Positions 17,901 through 25,316 are shown, counted from the first letter of the stretch. The stretch is DNA of 64,000 nucleotides from Prosthecobacter sp. (GCF_034366625.1 NZ_JAXMIH010000015.1:1-64000), one strand, 5' to 3'. Notes: a model not told the origin generated them from the letters alone. Made by a program: numbers and translations.

Positions 17901-19061
17901 AACCGCCGGTGTCTTGGTGTACGGAATGACGATGGTCCCAGTATAGTTCGGTGATGTCCCCGATCTCGTGTAAACATAGGTGCCCGCATCGCCAAAATTC
18001 GCCGCATGCGCATAGGTGCCGCTCGAGTGGTCGTAATAGCGTGCCAGCAGCCCCATTCCGCTGGGCGCGGTCGTGTTGCTGATGATCACCGCCGCCTGCT
18101 TTTTGGTCTGATCGATCACCAGCGGGGTCGAAGTACCAGACATCCCGCCGTTCAATGTCACGATGACTGATTCCCCACCCTCCAGGGCAGAGTCGATGCC
18201 TGGACTGATGGCAATCGTCGCCGTCTTGGCTCCGGGTGCAAAATACACGGAACCTGACAAGCCGGTAAAGTCTGTCCCTGCGGTCGCGCTGCCACTCAGC
18301 GTGTAATAAACCCAGGCACCCATCAGACTTTGATTTCGCCGCAGCCTGAGCAGCCCTGCCGGCCCTCCGTCTTCGGAGGCAAATGCCGTCTCCGCCTCCA
18401 CCGTCACCACATCTGGTGTCTGCAACACCTGGGTGATTTCCGCCACGTCCGAGACACCGTCGTCATTGCTGTCCGTGTCTCCTGGCACAAGGCCCAGTTT
18501 GCGCTTCACCCAGTCGGAGACGCCGTCGCCGCTGGAACTCACATCCGAGGTTTCCAGCTTGTAGAACTTCTTCGTGTCCCCAGGCGTCTGGATGGAAATC
18601 GTCGCCGCCGTCTGGTCGGTAGAGGGAATGTATTCCGTGGTGCCGCTGACCGGTGTCTGCAGCGTTTCGGCCGCCCACACCGGCCCGTTTGGTGCATCGG
18701 AACTCAGGACACGGTACTTTTTTCCTGCCTCGATTTTCGTCGTGAACACTACCGCATTGCCGACGATGATCATGTTGCCGATCTTGAAACTGTCCGTCGC
18801 CACGAAAGGGTTTGTCCCGGCGACCGCCTCCAGGCTGTTGATGAAGCCGTCGTTGTCCGTGTCACCGGCAGGATCAATGGCCCAGGCATTGAACTGCTCC
18901 TGCCAGATGTCATCCAGATCGTCAGGGCCATTGGTTTCGCCGACTGGTACTTGTCCGGCGGGCCATTTATTTTGATCAGTGACAGAGGTGGCAGAGACCA
19001 GCGTCTCCAACGAAAAAAGCATCAGCAGGAAGGTTAGAATCCTGAAATGATGGATGGGCAT
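11973..19061 (-). CDS. Giant DUF1800 protein with Calx-beta, three PA14-like, CHRD and inserted beta modules
   Basis: A 2362-residue secreted protein (signal peptide ILTFLLMLFSLETLVSA). Approximate domain order: residues 35-190 a module with DTDNDGFINSLEA; a short NDDGVSDVAEI segment near 195; Calx-beta 214-307; PA14 334-607; an added beta module 612-690; second PA14 711-1024; Ig-like 1039-1110; third PA14 1114-1257; CHRD 1286-1412; DUF1800 1431-2362. DUF1800 hallmarks are IPNENYAREIKQLFSVGLF, FAHVFTGWDYG, PTVFNFFVPDY and the end LTSPDYTIQR. The first two PA14 domains and DUF1800 (two places) are interrupted by short modules with the pattern HGL..G..V.L.F..G...Y.V......TFTV. Most DUF1800 proteins are far shorter (roughly 450-700 aa). 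First gene of a four-gene operon with DUF1501, a GspG-like protein and a metal-domain protein. Function unknown; likely surface-located and ligand-binding. Confidence 0.88.
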   Translation of the reverse strand: MPIHHFRILTFLLMLFSLETLVSATSVTDQNKWPAGQVPVGETNGPDDLDDIWQEQFNAWAIDPAGDTDNDGFINSLEAVAGTNPFVATDSFKIGNMIIVGNAVVFTTKIEAGKKYRVLSSDAPNGPVWAAETLQTPVSGTTEYIPSTDQTAATISIQTPGDTKKFYKLETSDVSSSGDGVSDWVKRKLGLVPGDTDSNDDGVSDVAEITQVLQTPDVVTVEAETAFASEDGGPAGLLRLRRNQSLMGAWVYYTLSGSATAGTDFTGLSGSVYFAPGAKTATIAISPGIDSALEGGESVIVTLNGGMSGTSTPLVIDQTKKQAAVIISNTTAPSGMGLLARYYDHSSGTYAHAANFGDAGTYVYTRSGTSPNYTGTIVIPYTKTPAVQVGHVVRVTFTGGNLNSATYNNLDYTITAVTPGTNFTLSVSGAGLPTNSSSTCNFSIQSFPHPAVIERVDPTVDYEWMGGTPNGVGVVAAAGTTATNVPDNYSDTFEMYLSPATAGSYRFQLDADDKARVLLDLDRNGTFDLPGEEILEHGWDGAATPETIGTFKISASYSLVVPATPTERYKMRVEHVETTSEARCRLQWSRDGGTFANIPQAEQFTHTQAMTYAFTRSASPVTTGTATITLTAHGLSVGNQVALAFTNGTLFNPNTIDPNGYSGTYSVVTVPSADTFTVTLNSTGSTLPANQSAGATGFLENRSTSTTTGVYNKTYTNTTFSNTPGRIGTNTAVTESNNGLWGTGTPDWNLINADTFTVRWSGQVQPQFSEEYTFVVQADDGCTLKINGAVQDLKMLPAANSGGSTYSYDATTGNTIVTYTNSILKLGNIVVGESVRLDPSTGNLVLANGSTYAYDGVTGDAVINYSNLTNVTPGGFAVGDSVEVDPTSGSVNLGQLPYEITAATSTTFTVNFGAGLFSSGSGSINVSDNLNRVVTAVTPTSFTVNFGAGEYVTGTGSMNFDFVNKSLKDWSSNGNERFVRLPMLGGVRYDIELDYWESGGFSRCRLYWFSPSQPKQIIPSERLYPASTAPAPAAPTIETDTVALVGGAFSHLIKGTNGSSVSVSGLPDWLTYNGGVLSGTPPPGSAGLYQIMLTLTNAAGTSHSLINLRVEEAAGTIVREHWNGISGTSVAAIPTSTAPTGTTNLTSLTAPTDFGDDYGARIHGYITAPLTGNYYFWIAASNAAELWISNDTEPVNSVKRAWVSTGTAAQEWNNAGETHQKSPWLALEAGKRYYLEVLHKAGTGAGDNLAVGWLKPGQTGNTPSEIVPGTVLSPYVAPPPGSTPGTLYVASMLSQNGAATNGVGTSTLRLSEDENTAIVNFSYSGLTGDLTDWHVHVDPYLTHASAIVYDGVEPVNPNDGPQPDGSHHWTIEAVGTLSKADIIEIIKQGKAYINLHTALYPAGEIRGNYTLANGSRTFTPPPASPAWTDDHDTNAGAVRFLTQATFGANITDIQALKALASYEAWIDDQFTKAASIQLPEVLARELSDGGGGGQFDETLTFNAWWRNSITGADQLRQRIAFALSEILVVSAQGPLDNRAEAISYYYDRLATNAFGNFRVILEDMTLTPTMGRYLDMLRNDKPDLTVGRIPNENYAREIKQLFSVGLFRMWPDGTLVLNSKDSPIDTYTQQEIVGFAHVFTGWDYGYDGAFRTSIGAATNWIRQMREVPARHFTGPKRLLNNEVLTGLTTAGGQPLDPYATHNSTHYNDPAYQNLPAQELDVAHDQLFNHPNVGPFICRQLIQRLVTSHPSRDYLYRVVQKFNDNGAGVRGDMQAVIKAILLDFEARSSAESTKPAFGKQREPVMRVANAARAFRLNGASGTYSQTGSHVIAVTMANKLAGGNTVYLSFPRTVEPFQAGDTTPNSDTYTVLSTPAPTSSLFYVNAKGWVGISTSNGTTNAGISGTYSVAANSTTATITLSSHWLPAGGSAWLDFELPAGTAITDGVYTAVTSTSTTGGGTTFTITVPTDGAARSGRVRMAGFRGSYTVSNSGLASPNDKLITFDTTDWITGGVADHHLEVGDTVFQNFTVGNPQPTDGVFTVESVPDSNTFTVLTSAAIATQGGANDADNGMWMFPLVSQPLTRSGSVGSLPSTFNMGNTTTDLEQTPLNSPTVFNFFVPDYKYPGALASQGISTPEFQITAETTAVRQANFLYNGLFNPGNTNGISSFKTGTNALVLDFSPWMGAAPIADLGLGVPALTSVPWTHNQNLATLIDQMSTLLMAGQLSTEAKDLIKNFVATPITSISPGTPATNPCVVVTTVDHKLNTGDTVLISGVTTGTFSPAGTFNSATVARTVTVTGARTFTVTGVTCSSASTPVGLTNAHVSAVQYNQGSTTPSDTQKRDRLRAIIHLILTSPDYTIQR

Positions 19062-19358
19062 GGTGGTTGGAAGATATTGAATTACGGGAAAAGCCGGAAT
19101 GCTTTCGGATGTTTTACTTAACTGAAAATGAATTACTCAGGCATGTTACAGAAAAACCATATTGTGAGTCAATCCAATTCAAACAGACCAGTTTTCAGCG
19201 TCGGCGTTGGAAATCAGTCTGGCCGGTAAAACGGGCAAAAAAGCCGTGACAAATGTTCCGGCGAAGGAATTTGTAACCCACGAACGCGATGCCTTTGTCT
19301 GCGCAACCAGAGTGTGTTGCTTCCGGCCTTGGAACCGAACTTGGACACTCTTCTGTAA
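19062..19358. promoter_or_regulatory. Divergent intergenic region between the giant DUF1800 gene and the first helical-repeat gene
   Basis: About 297 bases between two divergent starts, AT-rich compared with flanking genes, especially 19081-19190. It should hold promoters in both directions. I see no convincing -35/-10 pair, RNA gene or long inverted repeat. A 60-codon open frame from 19067 has no recognisable content and is probably chance. Confidence 0.4.
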
Positions 19359-21089
19359 ATGCTTGATCCGATCTCCCCCAACCCTCTGGTCTCAGCAGTC
19401 AAGCGTCTGTTCTCACCCTTTGCCTGTTTTGTGTGGGTGTTGGTTTTTGTGATGCTGTATTTTGGAGTCCGGCTGGTTGAAAAAAAGTTCGACGTCGAAT
19501 TGCTGGGTGGTTCCGGCCATCTGGTCGAGGATGCGAGAAAGGCGGTACAACAAAACGACTGGCCTGCGGCTTTGCAGGCCATTCAAAAAATTCCAGACGG
19601 CATTCGTCACAAGCCGGAGTTTCTTCGTGTTCTCGCTGATTATCTCAAAGGAACGCGGTCAGACCCCGCGTTGCTGTCACAAGTGATCGGCAGGCTTGCT
19701 GTACAAGGAGCGCTCAATCCAGAGGATTTCGTCTGGCTGTGCCGTGACCATCTCGCAGAGGGCAGGACACAAGCAGCACGCGAGACACTGGAACTTATTC
19801 CGGCAGCCATGCGCTCCACCCTGGCGTTTGTGGAGATGGAGCTCGCGCTCCTCAGGCAAGAAGGCAGGCAACGCGAGGCGGCTGAGATGGAACGTGGAAT
19901 GTTCGAAAAGTTCGCGAATGATCCGGGAGTTGCCCTGAACAAGGCGGTCAGAGACCTTGATGGAACATTCCCGGAGATTCAGCGCTCAGCACGGGACCGC
20001 TTGTGGGAGATGGCACGGCGCGATGATGTGCATGGATTGACTGCGATACGTCTCCTGACAAAAAGGACCGGCCACACACGACAGGAGACGGAGCGACTCC
20101 TGCAATTGGCGGACAAACATCCAAGAGCCGCAGCCCCTGACAGATTGGAGATCATCTCTCTCATCATGCGATTGGTTCCGGAAAAGAGGGAAGCCCTGCT
20201 GAACGAAGAGACGGAGCGCTTCAGCCGCAAGCCGGCCGAGATAAGGCCTTTTGCCGCATGGCTGGCACGGGAAAAGGAGTTCGAAAGGATGCAAAAATTG
20301 TTGTCCAAACATGCCTCTCTGAGATCCGAGGATATGTTCATCCTCACGGCACAAGGACTGGCAGAGCAGGAGCACTGGACAACATTGTCGGAAATGCTGA
20401 AAAAGGGGCGCCAACTGCCTGTGTCCAGCGCACGTGTTGCCACATGGAGGGCGTTGATTTCCAAAAATCTCCAGCCTGACAATCTGCAGGAGACGCGCAA
20501 GCATGTGCACGAAGCCATCCGGCACGGGGCGGTGGAAAAAAATACCCTCGCCGTCCTCGGAGCCGCCCGTCTGGCGGAGGAATGGGCCATGCCTGATCTG
20601 GCGCTCGAAGCCTATCTGACGCTGGCAGAACCAGGTTCCCGGCAAGAGGTTGAACTGCTGGAAAAGTGCTGGCAGGCGGCAGCCGCCTTGAAGGATTCCA
20701 ACATTCTTGAAGAGCTTGCCAGAAGACTCGCCACGTCGTGGCCGGAAAACCGTCGGTTTGTGCTGCGCTACGATTACCTGCGTCTTCTGCGTGGGGAGAA
20801 ACTCGAGCTGACTGTGGCGAAATTGTCAGACGCAGATGCCCGCTTACCGGCCGCCACGGTCTTCCTGCTGGAGGCGCTCAAGGCTTACCGGATGGAGGAC
20901 ATGTTTCTGGTCTCCTATTTTCTGCACAGCATCAGCGAAACGGACGATCTCACCACGGGTGAAAGAGCCGTTTACGTCGGCCTGATGGCCGCCTGCGGCG
21001 AGGTTTCCGCTGCTTATCAATTGGCTGAAAAGATCCACCCCGAACTGCTGCTGGCAGGGGAAAAAGCTTTTCTGGAGAGGGCGCTCTGA
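19359..21089 (+). CDS. Membrane-anchored helical-repeat (TPR-like) protein, paralogue A
   Basis: A 576-residue protein with a short cytoplasmic end, one membrane helix at about residues 22-41 (FACFVWVLVFVMLYFGVRL), then an almost entirely helical region. Repeated pairs of helices (ARKAVQQNDWPAALQAIQKI, ETLELIPAAMRSTLAFVEME) suggest TPR- or Sel1-like repeats facing the periplasm. It is clearly paralogous to the next gene: both contain a KAVKDLDGTF/KAVRDLDGTF segment, an AWLAREKE segment, ARVATWRAL or ARAAGWRAL, and end in AYQLAEKI / AYQIAEKI followed by EKAFLE. I do not recognise the family. A scaffold role in envelope assembly or secretion is a guess. The start is ATG with no strong ribosome binding site. 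Confidence 0.75.
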   Translation: MLDPISPNPLVSAVKRLFSPFACFVWVLVFVMLYFGVRLVEKKFDVELLGGSGHLVEDARKAVQQNDWPAALQAIQKIPDGIRHKPEFLRVLADYLKGTRSDPALLSQVIGRLAVQGALNPEDFVWLCRDHLAEGRTQAARETLELIPAAMRSTLAFVEMELALLRQEGRQREAAEMERGMFEKFANDPGVALNKAVRDLDGTFPEIQRSARDRLWEMARRDDVHGLTAIRLLTKRTGHTRQETERLLQLADKHPRAAAPDRLEIISLIMRLVPEKREALLNEETERFSRKPAEIRPFAAWLAREKEFERMQKLLSKHASLRSEDMFILTAQGLAEQEHWTTLSEMLKKGRQLPVSSARVATWRALISKNLQPDNLQETRKHVHEAIRHGAVEKNTLAVLGAARLAEEWAMPDLALEAYLTLAEPGSRQEVELLEKCWQAAAALKDSNILEELARRLATSWPENRRFVLRYDYLRLLRGEKLELTVAKLSDADARLPAATVFLLEALKAYRMEDMFLVSYFLHSISETDDLTTGERAVYVGLMAACGEVSAAYQLAEKIHPELLLAGEKAFLERAL

Positions 21090-21237
21090 TTCGGCATGCC
21101 GTTGGAGGGCCGTCACGATGTTCGCCGCCGTCCTTGCCCCAGCGCCCATTTTTGTTTTGGTCGGCGATGGAAGTGGCTGTTGCCAGCCCCGTCACGAAGT
21201 GTCTATTTCATTTCGCCAGTGAATCTCCACGACTGTC

Positions 21238-22992
21238 ATGCAATCGCCGCTCCCACCGAAACCTGAGATCTCGGAATTCGACGCCGAATCCCTGATTCCC
21301 AAGAAAGGCGGCAGCCTCTCCCATTTTGCCGTTCTGGCGTGGGTGCTGATCGGACTGGTGCTGTTGGGAATGACCTGGCTGGTGGTGCACAAGTTTGATC
21401 TCGGCAGGCTGCGCGGACCTGATTACTTCATGACGAGGGCCTGGCAGGCCATGGAGACTGGGAATCTGAGTGAAGCCTTGAGCGCGATCGAGAAGGTGCA
21501 GGGTGCCGCGCGTGGCAGGCCGGAGTTCCTCCGGCTTCTCGCTGAATACCTGAAAAAAACCGCCATCGAGCCAGCGCTCCTGGCGGATGTCCTTGAAAAG
21601 CTGGAGTCGGCAGGGAAAACACAGCCGGACGACGTGCTGTGGCTCAGCCGGGCACGCTTTGCCGCCGGGGACATGGTGAGGTCACGAGCGGCTTGGAACC
21701 GCATGCCAGCTTCCCAGCGTTCCAGCCTGATGGCGATGAAACTCAACATCGACCTGCTCCGCAAAGAGGGCAATTTTCGCGAAGCGGGAGAAGTTGAGCG
21801 GCAACTTTTCCAGCTCTTTCCCGACGAACCGGAGATCGCTTTCCGCAAAGCGGTGAAAGATCTGGACGGCACTTTCCTTGAAATTCAGCGCTCTGCCTTT
21901 GAGCGCCTCTTTAAATTGGCTTCAAACGGGGGCCAGACTGGGCTGGACGCGGTCAGAATGCTGAGCCGACGGACCGAACTGACGCTGGCCGAGGCGGAAC
22001 ACCTGCTGAAACTGGCGGAAACATACCCTGACATCACACCGGACGACCGGCTGATGATCGTTTCCACCCTCATGCGTCTGGATCCAGAGCAGCGTTCTAA
22101 AAGAATCGAGGCAGAAATCGAGCGCTACCGGGAGGGCGGAGCCGCCCTCTTGACACGAGTGGCTGCGTGGCTGGCTCGGGAGAAGGAGCACACTAGGGTG
22201 AGGGAACTTGTTCCGGAGGAACTCCTGCTGAAATCGTCCGATCTATTTCCCTTGGTAGTGCAGGGTTTGAGTGAACAACAAAAGTGGCAGGAGTTGATGG
22301 ATCTGCTAAAAAAAGGAAAAAAACTGCCGGTTTCGAACGCCCGCGCTGCCGGCTGGAGAGCGCTAGCCTCGCGCAATTTGAATCCCACGGACGTGAAAGG
22401 AACCCGCACTCATCTGGAAGAAGCCATCCTGCTGGGGGCTGCAGAAAAGAACACCCTGGCGCTGCTGGGAGCCGCCAGTCTGGCCGAGTCTTGGAACATG
22501 ACGGATCTGGCGCTTCAGGCCTGCCAGGCTCTGGCGGAGCCTGGCTCCCCCCGCGAGGTGCAGATGCTGGAGAAATGCTGGGAATTGGCCGTCATTCAGA
22601 AAGACACCTCATTGCTGACCACACTGGTCGGCAAGCTCCTGCGGCTCAGACCGGACGACCTTCAGTACTCCAACCGCCGCGACTACCTGCGCCTCCTGCG
22701 CGGGGTGGAACTCGAAACCACCCTGCCGGATGGTGGGATCTCCCCCAGGAGTGCCTCTGCCCATTTGCTGGAAGCCTTGAAAGCCTACCGAATGCATGAT
22801 CTGGCCCAGGCTTCCGCCGCCCTGCGCAAGGTGCGGGACATTCAGGACTTCACCACGGGAGAAAAAGCCGTTTATGCCGGTCTGCTGGCTGTGGCTGGTG
22901 GCGAAGTCTCCCAAGCCTACCAAATCGCCGAAAAAATCCGCACCGAAAGCCTGTTGCAGGAGGAAAAAGCGTTTCTGGAGCTGGCCCGGTGA
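21238..22992 (+). CDS. Membrane-anchored helical-repeat (TPR-like) protein, paralogue B
   Basis: A 584-residue protein of the same build as the gene 148 bases upstream: a cytoplasmic end with acidic residues, one membrane helix at about 31-50 (VLAWVLIGLVLLGMTWLVV), then helical repeats. Shared landmarks include the PEFLRLLAEYLKK segment, KAVKDLDGTFLEIQRSAFER, the AWLAREKEH segment and the C-terminal GEKAVYAGLLAVAGGEVSQ. The two genes appear to be an old tandem duplication, since conservation is strong in the helical part but the first 30 residues differ. Function is unknown. A terminator hairpin follows 48 bases after the stop. Confidence 0.76.
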   Translation: MQSPLPPKPEISEFDAESLIPKKGGSLSHFAVLAWVLIGLVLLGMTWLVVHKFDLGRLRGPDYFMTRAWQAMETGNLSEALSAIEKVQGAARGRPEFLRLLAEYLKKTAIEPALLADVLEKLESAGKTQPDDVLWLSRARFAAGDMVRSRAAWNRMPASQRSSLMAMKLNIDLLRKEGNFREAGEVERQLFQLFPDEPEIAFRKAVKDLDGTFLEIQRSAFERLFKLASNGGQTGLDAVRMLSRRTELTLAEAEHLLKLAETYPDITPDDRLMIVSTLMRLDPEQRSKRIEAEIERYREGGAALLTRVAAWLAREKEHTRVRELVPEELLLKSSDLFPLVVQGLSEQQKWQELMDLLKKGKKLPVSNARAAGWRALASRNLNPTDVKGTRTHLEEAILLGAAEKNTLALLGAASLAESWNMTDLALQACQALAEPGSPREVQMLEKCWELAVIQKDTSLLTTLVGKLLRLRPDDLQYSNRRDYLRLLRGVELETTLPDGGISPRSASAHLLEALKAYRMHDLAQASAALRKVRDIQDFTTGEKAVYAGLLAVAGGEVSQAYQIAEKIRTESLLQEEKAFLELAR

Positions 22993-23040
22993 TCCTTGGC
23001 TGCCGGGCTTCCTTGGTCGGGGACACTCTCCACCAAAGAA

Positions 23041-23075
23041 AAAGCCTGCACGGAACGAATCCGAGCAGGCTTTTT
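23041..23075. terminator. Bidirectional intrinsic terminator
   Basis: A perfect nine-base-pair stem, AAAGCCTGC (23041-23049) with GCAGGCTTT (23065-23073), and a 15-base loop. T-rich sequence follows on the plus strand (23071-23075), and an A-rich run precedes it, giving U-rich RNA on the minus strand. It sits between the plus-strand helical-repeat gene and the minus-strand PEP-CTERM gene, so it can serve both. Confidence 0.85.
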
Positions 23076-23100
23076 GGAAAATCCGATGAGGGAAGCTGGA

Positions 23101-23754
23101 TCAACGACGGCGGCGAAGGACCAGAACACCGAAACCGATCAGGCCGAGCAACGAGCGGCTAGGTTCGGGAACGCCTGCAACAGTGAGTGAGGCATTGCCG
23201 GCGGAAGCGGTATTAGCAGCCCCTGGTCCTGGGCTAAGTTCGGCACCATCTTGAGTGAAAAAGCCCAACAAATAGTTGCTGGTAGGGTCAGCAGGAGTAA
23301 CCCAAGCTTGAGTGCTATCAACGGCGGACCCATTTCTGTAGAAGCCATATTCAGTGCCCGCACCAATGGTCGAAGATGCCGTAGTAAGTGTGGGGAACCA
23401 AAGCAGTGCGAGCGGATCCCCTGTATTCCATCCAGAAACTGAGGAAAGGTCAAGGGCACCTGTTGTGAGATCGAGAACTCCATTGACTCCATAACTTGAA
23501 AGATCCGTTTTAAACAAGACCTTGTCATCACCTCCATTCAAGCTGCTCCCAATCGAGGTCGAAGAACCAGCCAGAATGCTGTCAAATGTGGCGTCAGTGG
23601 TGCTGGAAACAAAAAGAACAAGGCCTGTTTGAATCATGGCGGTTCCACCAGAATTCTTCAACAGGTCGCTTTGCACCAAGAAGGAAATGGATGCGTGCGA
23701 TTGATAGGCTGTAAATACAGTCAACGATAAAACCAAGGCGAACAAACGGTTCAT
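23101..23754 (-). CDS. PEP-CTERM sorting domain protein
   Basis: A 217-residue exported protein with a signal peptide (LFALVLSLTVFTAYQSHAS). Its C-terminus is a textbook PEP-CTERM signal: VPEPSRSLLGLIGFGVLVL followed by four arginines. In known systems an exosortase in the inner membrane recognises the PEP motif and processes the protein for surface attachment, often with exopolysaccharide loci. The middle part is low in cysteine and rich in Ser/Thr/Gly/Leu, with no enzyme motif; it looks like many PEP-CTERM structural proteins. No exosortase gene is in this window. It is probably followed by the terminator at 23041. Confidence 0.9.
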   Translation of the reverse strand: MNRLFALVLSLTVFTAYQSHASISFLVQSDLLKNSGGTAMIQTGLVLFVSSTTDATFDSILAGSSTSIGSSLNGGDDKVLFKTDLSSYGVNGVLDLTTGALDLSSVSGWNTGDPLALLWFPTLTTASSTIGAGTEYGFYRNGSAVDSTQAWVTPADPTSNYLLGFFTQDGAELSPGPGAANTASAGNASLTVAGVPEPSRSLLGLIGFGVLVLRRRR

Positions 23755-23810
23755 ATTTTGGATGTTTAGAGCATTACGTGTTTCAGTCGAATGAAATTAT
23801 CGATTATAAC

Positions 23811-25001
23811 TCAGGGCACATAAGGTGGTTTCACGGACCACATAGCAGTCACTGGTGCTCCAGTGCTCTTTTTACGAATCACGATTCCTTTGTTCGGTCC
23901 GATTACAACGTCATCGTTAGCAATGGTTCCTGTCACACCCGATTTGCGCCAGCCGGGCCCAAGTCCCGAGGCACCTGTGAAATAATAATAGCTTGTTCCA
24001 GATGCCTTGTTCTTGCCCAAAACCGAATTGTCCCACACCAAAACTTGGTCCTGTCGCAGAGCAATCGAGTGAGATGAGCTACCTGCAAAAGCACCGGACT
24101 CAAAGAGCTTTAGCTGTGACAACGTTAACTCGGTGGCGAAGGGAAGGGCCACAGCGTTGTCTTGATCCACGGAATTGGCGATGGTTCCAAGTGGGGTTGC
24201 CAACTGAGACATCTGTACTGTGCCCGTGAACGTTAAAGAAGTAGCTGTGGCGATATTGTGTCTCACGACAAAAAAAGTGTCCGGCATCAAAACATCATCG
24301 TTGGCAAGGACGGCAGAAACCCCTGCCTTGCGCCACCCGGGCCCAGCGCCAGTAACTCCAGAAAAATAATAATAAGAAACAGGTGAGGCGAGATCAATGC
24401 CTGCGGATGTGTTGTTGGGAATCAAGATTTCTGTTTGGCGAACGGCAATAGAATGGCTGGAGCTTGGATTTACACCCGCTCCCGCTGGGAAAATTGACCC
24501 CAACGTGTCATACGGGATGACTTCCAGCGCAGTGGTTGAGTTGATGGCCGTGGTCAAATCATCGCCCGCTGTGTCCACCGTCAAAGAAGTGGCCGCATTG
24601 GAAACAACCGAGTAGTACATGCCGACCCGGGTGCCGGATTTCAAGAACACGTAATAGCGCTTGGGCTGCGTGCCTGAAACATAGACGAACTGATTGACGG
24701 TCAGGCCGGGGGTTCCCGTGAGGGCAATGACGTTGCTGGTGTCCGTGAAGGTCTCCCCATTGTCCCAGATCTGATTGCTGTTGCCGTCCGTGAACGGTTC
24801 ACCGGCATCGTAGGTGCCATTGGCTGAAAGAGAGGCCGCCGTGCCGACGAACTCGGCCGAGCGCTTGAACGGGATGTATACGTACGAGTCCGAGTTGCCG
24901 GCCAAATCGACCGTGACGAACCCGGCAGGGTCGGTTTCCACTGCCTTGGAGAGGAGTGGCAGCGCGCAGAGAGCGATGAGGAATAAGCGGAGCTTGTTCA
25001 T
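23811..25001 (-). CDS. Exported TIGR02597-like protein
   Basis: A 396-residue protein. ATG at 25001 was chosen because it starts a signal peptide (LRLFLIALCALPLLSKA); the frame is open 17 codons further. The mature start ETDPAGFVTVDLAGNSDSYV and the two repeated blocks (SSHSIAVRQTEILI / SSHSIALRQDQVLV; SYYYFSGVTGAGPGWRKAG / SYYYFTGASGLGPGWRKSG) match the pattern I associate with the TIGR02597 family of Verrucomicrobiota. Its N-terminal third contains a segment of the type found repeatedly in the giant DUF1800 protein (GTPGLTVNQFVYVSG ... YYSVVSNAATSLTVDT). Function unknown. It lies 56 bases upstream of the PEP-CTERM gene on the same strand, so the two may be co-transcribed. Confidence 0.78.
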   Translation of the reverse strand: MNKLRLFLIALCALPLLSKAVETDPAGFVTVDLAGNSDSYVYIPFKRSAEFVGTAASLSANGTYDAGEPFTDGNSNQIWDNGETFTDTSNVIALTGTPGLTVNQFVYVSGTQPKRYYVFLKSGTRVGMYYSVVSNAATSLTVDTAGDDLTTAINSTTALEVIPYDTLGSIFPAGAGVNPSSSHSIAVRQTEILIPNNTSAGIDLASPVSYYYFSGVTGAGPGWRKAGVSAVLANDDVLMPDTFFVVRHNIATATSLTFTGTVQMSQLATPLGTIANSVDQDNAVALPFATELTLSQLKLFESGAFAGSSSHSIALRQDQVLVWDNSVLGKNKASGTSYYYFTGASGLGPGWRKSGVTGTIANDDVVIGPNKGIVIRKKSTGAPVTAMWSVKPPYVP

Positions 25002-25316
25002 GGATTTGATTTTTTCGAGATTAGGAGGTCGGACTTTTATTGTCCAGCCCAAAGTGAGGTTGTGTTCTTCCTGTTTATACCCCGTGGACGGGGAAACGTT
25101 ACATGAAATCTGGAGGTATTTTGCCCGCCTGGCCGCCGGTTCACCCCGGCAACTTCATGATTGCAGGATATGGCTAGTGGCGATACCATCCACCTGTTGT
25201 GACAAGGACCTTCAAAAATTCGCTGTTTGTGCGAATCCAGACGCGTTCCTCACTGACAGCGCCGGATTGTGTGAGCATTCCGTCACTTGAGCACCTGGCC
25301 CATAGCATGCCTTATC
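25002..25316. promoter_or_regulatory. Divergent intergenic region before the secretion operon
   Basis: About 315 bases between the TIGR02597-like gene (minus) and the GspK gene (plus). A short perfect inverted repeat, CCCCGT (25080-25085) and ACGGGG (25088-25093) with a two-base spacer, is the only structure seen; it may be an operator half-site pair or chance. No RNA gene was seen. Confidence 0.35.
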
